Assembly (NCBI GenBank): GCA_000156295.1
Contig: DS999223.1
Coordinates: 62,001 to 126,000 of the forward strand
DNA: 64,000 nucleotides
From: a marine gamma proteobacterium HTCC2148
GTDB taxonomy: Bacteria; Pseudomonadota; Gammaproteobacteria; Pseudomonadales; Halieaceae
Direction of reading: 5' to 3'
Shown here: positions 62,376 through 64,000 of the stretch, piece after piece
Layout: every line of letters starts with the position of its first letter
Numbering within the stretch: the first letter of the stretch is position 1
Translations under genes and position numbers: made by a program
Notes under the pieces: generated by a model
Database searches by the model: none
What the model saw: only the letters and a program-made list of their open reading frames with translations
What the model was told of the DNA's origin: nothing

Positions 62376-63266
62376 ATGCAAATTCTGGTCACAGGCGGAA
62401 CGGGGTTCATTGGCGACGCGCTGCTGCCCGCATTGCGGACAGCAGGCCATGAGCTCATTGTCTTATCACGACAAACATTATCGAACACCACAGACACTAC
62501 CTATGTCCGTGCATTGACGCAGTTATCAGCAGAAACGCAAGTGGACGCTGTTATCAATCTTGCTGGGGCATCGCTTGCCGGCAAGCGATGGAATACTCGT
62601 TACAAGAATGAAATTGTCGATAGCCGGATGAATATTACCGGAGAACTGATCCTTTGGATCGAGTCACGGGAGCAGCGACCAGCGGTGTTACTGAGTGCCA
62701 GCGCGATTGGTTACTACGGTCATCACGGGGACGAAAGGCTCGACGAGCAGGGGAGCAGAGTTCCTGGTTTTTCCCAAAACTTGTGTGAGGAGTGGGAGTC
62801 AGTTGCAGAGAAAGCGGCGAAATTAGGTGTTCGAACTTGTCTGCTACGGCTCGGTGTTGTTCTCGATAGTGATGGCGGTGCATTCCAGCAAATGGCACCA
62901 CCGTTCAAGCTTGGCGTCGGCAACTGGATCGGAAGCGGTCGGCAATGGCTCAGTTGGATTCACCGCACAGACGTTGTTGCAGCGATGCTGTTTTTGCTGG
63001 CAGGCGATGCTTTGGAAGGGGCCTACAATCTCACTGCCCCGGAACCGGTGACGAGCAAGGGCTTTAGTGAGGCTATGGGGCAGGTGTGCAAGCTCTGGAT
63101 TAGCTTGCCGGTGCCCGCGATAGTGATGCGCCTAATGCTGGGTGAGATGGCCCAAGAGCTGTTGATTAGCGGGCAGCGCGTGGTGCCCGATCGATTGCAA
63201 GCGGCTGGTTTTGAATTCATGTACCCCGATTTGGATCAAGCTTTAGCTGAAATTGTGAGCACCTAA
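62376..63266 (+). CDS. TIGR01777-type NAD(P)-binding epimerase (YfcH-like)
   Basis: 296 residues, SDR fold with VTGGTGFIGDALLPAL at the N-terminus, SASAIGYYG for the active-site strand and a DUF1731-like C-terminal end. Biochemical function is not known. In other gammaproteobacteria related genes lie in light-responsive clusters with a MerR-type LitR regulator and photolyase, which agrees with the MerR gene next to it. ATG 62376. Confidence 0.87.
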   Translation: MQILVTGGTGFIGDALLPALRTAGHELIVLSRQTLSNTTDTTYVRALTQLSAETQVDAVINLAGASLAGKRWNTRYKNEIVDSRMNITGELILWIESREQRPAVLLSASAIGYYGHHGDERLDEQGSRVPGFSQNLCEEWESVAEKAAKLGVRTCLLRLGVVLDSDGGAFQQMAPPFKLGVGNWIGSGRQWLSWIHRTDVVAAMLFLLAGDALEGAYNLTAPEPVTSKGFSEAMGQVCKLWISLPVPAIVMRLMLGEMAQELLISGQRVVPDRLQAAGFEFMYPDLDQALAEIVST

Positions 63267-63477
63267 AACTGCGTTGCACACTGGCTTAGGCCGCCGTCGC
63301 AGATACGGCTGCTGGCGCGGCCAGTGAGCGCGGGGTCACGGCGGGCCCATAGGTTGCGCGTCCGAGCAGCACGAGCGGCAGTGAAAGGCGGGTCCCAGGG
63401 AATAATGGGATTGACGAAACATCCATATTTTGAATGGCTGCGTACTATTACTGAAACCTTCATTTGGTGTAGTAAAA
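63267..63477 (+). other. Intergenic region before merR
   Basis: 211 bases. GC-rich in the first part, then AT-rich with TTGACG (63411-63416) but no good -10 at the right distance. A weak -10 TACTAT lies at 63444. The minus strand is open (63263-63463) but shows no domain. Confidence 0.4.
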
Positions 63478-64000
63478 TGACAGAGCAACAACTTCAAGCA
63501 AGACCGCTGTACGGCATTGGCACGGTAGCTAGACTGACTGGTCTAAAGCCTGACACCCTGCGTGTCTGGGAGCGGCGTTATAGTCTGGGAGCAAGCCAGA
63601 AATCGGAAACCGGAAGGCGACAGTATACCCAGGCAGATCTTGAGCACTTGCAGCTGGTATCGGCATTACTGTCTTCTGGCTCGCGCATCGGTGAGATCGC
63701 GTCGAGCGAGAGAAAAACGCTTGAGAGGTTAGTCGAGGCTTGCACCGACAAGCCGCGGACACAGGTCGCTAAAAAGCCCAGTGTAGTATTCGTGGGTGAA
63801 GCAATTTGTGACTGGCTAGGTGATCACCAGGGCTGCCTGACAGGGGTGAGCGCTCAACTAGCCTCTACGAGACTGGAAGCAGTCGACTTAGATATTTTCG
63901 CCGGCGTCGAAGACGTGGACCTGCTCGTAGTAGCCTGCGATCGGATGAATACTGGGCAGATGAGTAAGCTGAACCAGTTGCGAGAAATTGTAAACCCAAC
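63478..64000 (+). CDS. MerR-family regulator, LitR/CarH-like N-terminus (3' end outside window)
   Basis: 174 codons visible, frame open to the window end. The winged helix shows YGIGTVARLTGLKPDTLRVW then ERRY and GRRQYTQADLEHLQL, typical of the LitR/CarH/photolyase-linked MerR branch. The region after residue 100 (PSVVFVGEAICDWLGDH and on) does not show the B12-binding E/DxHxxG motif up to the edge, so it may be a B12-independent version or the motif may be lost. ATG 63478. A link with light or photolyase control is inference. Confidence 0.8.

Noticed and set aside
63263-63463. 66-codon minus-strand frame between the YfcH-like gene and merR
   Set aside because: No ribosome site, no recognised domain, arginine-rich composition expected from GC-rich intergenic DNA.

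Overview
The window looks like a chromosomal segment of a marine-type gammaproteobacterium. The gene order from topA to murB (topA, a DUF6586-like gene, a small conserved gene, lexA, methylthioinosine phosphorylase, csiV, mfd, an extended GAPDH, nqrABCDEF-apbE-nqrM, lolCDE, DUF2062, comEC, exbBD, msbA, lpxK, kdsB, low-Mr phosphatase, murB) closely follows what I recall of Pseudomonas, while uvrC-pgsA-tRNA-Gly-tRNA-Cys is the standard gammaproteobacterial arrangement. A sodium-pumping NADH dehydrogenase and a giant surface autotransporter point to a saline habitat, perhaps a Cellvibrionales/Halieaceae-like lineage; that placement is inference. I see no phage, insertion sequence, CRISPR array or rRNA. 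About two fifths of the genes start with GTG or TTG, many through stop/start overlaps that suggest translational coupling.

Layout. 1-12139: the 3' 12.1 kb of one giant gene for a repeat-built autotransporter, cut by the left edge. 12429-20930: a same-strand run dnaX-ybaB-recR-rnd-ycgL-ycgN-membrane protein-vWA protein-MoxR ATPase-second vWA protein. 20964-23769 (minus): iclR-type regulator, araC-type regulator and a TrmH/SpoU RNA methyltransferase. 23947-25150: glutaredoxin-like, universal stress and anchored unknown proteins. 25306-30006: topA and the lexA neighbourhood with two perfect LexA boxes. 30229-32119: a 17-codon leader ORF, an MscS channel and methylthioinosine phosphorylase. 32129-36654 (minus): csiV and mfd. 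36825-45749: GAPDH, the Na+-NQR operon and its flavin and iron maturation factors ApbE and NqrM. 45765-57103: lipoprotein export (LolCDE), DUF2062, comEC, ExbBD, MsbA, LpxK, KdsB and a tyrosine phosphatase. 57084-60524: murB, uvrC, pgsA. 60559-60814: tRNA-Gly and tRNA-Cys behind a strong promoter. 61008-64000: PNPOx-like protein, sirtuin, YfcH-like epimerase and the start of a MerR regulator.

How the genes work together. There are three functional blocks: replication and repair (dnaX, recR, topA, lexA, mfd, uvrC), respiration on a sodium cycle (nqr, apbE, nqrM), and outer-envelope biogenesis (lolCDE, msbA, lpxK, kdsB, murB, pgsA, plus the surface autotransporter). The observations that most deserve a second look are a complete programmed -1 frameshift cassette inside dnaX, an in-frame TAA that cuts the N-terminus from comEC, a textbook intrinsic terminator inside the first codons of apbE, the leader ORF coupled to the mscS-type gene, a perfect 15-bp palindrome upstream of the iclR-type gene, and a MoxR ATPase with two vWA proteins whose metal-site motifs are altered and which have no obvious client.
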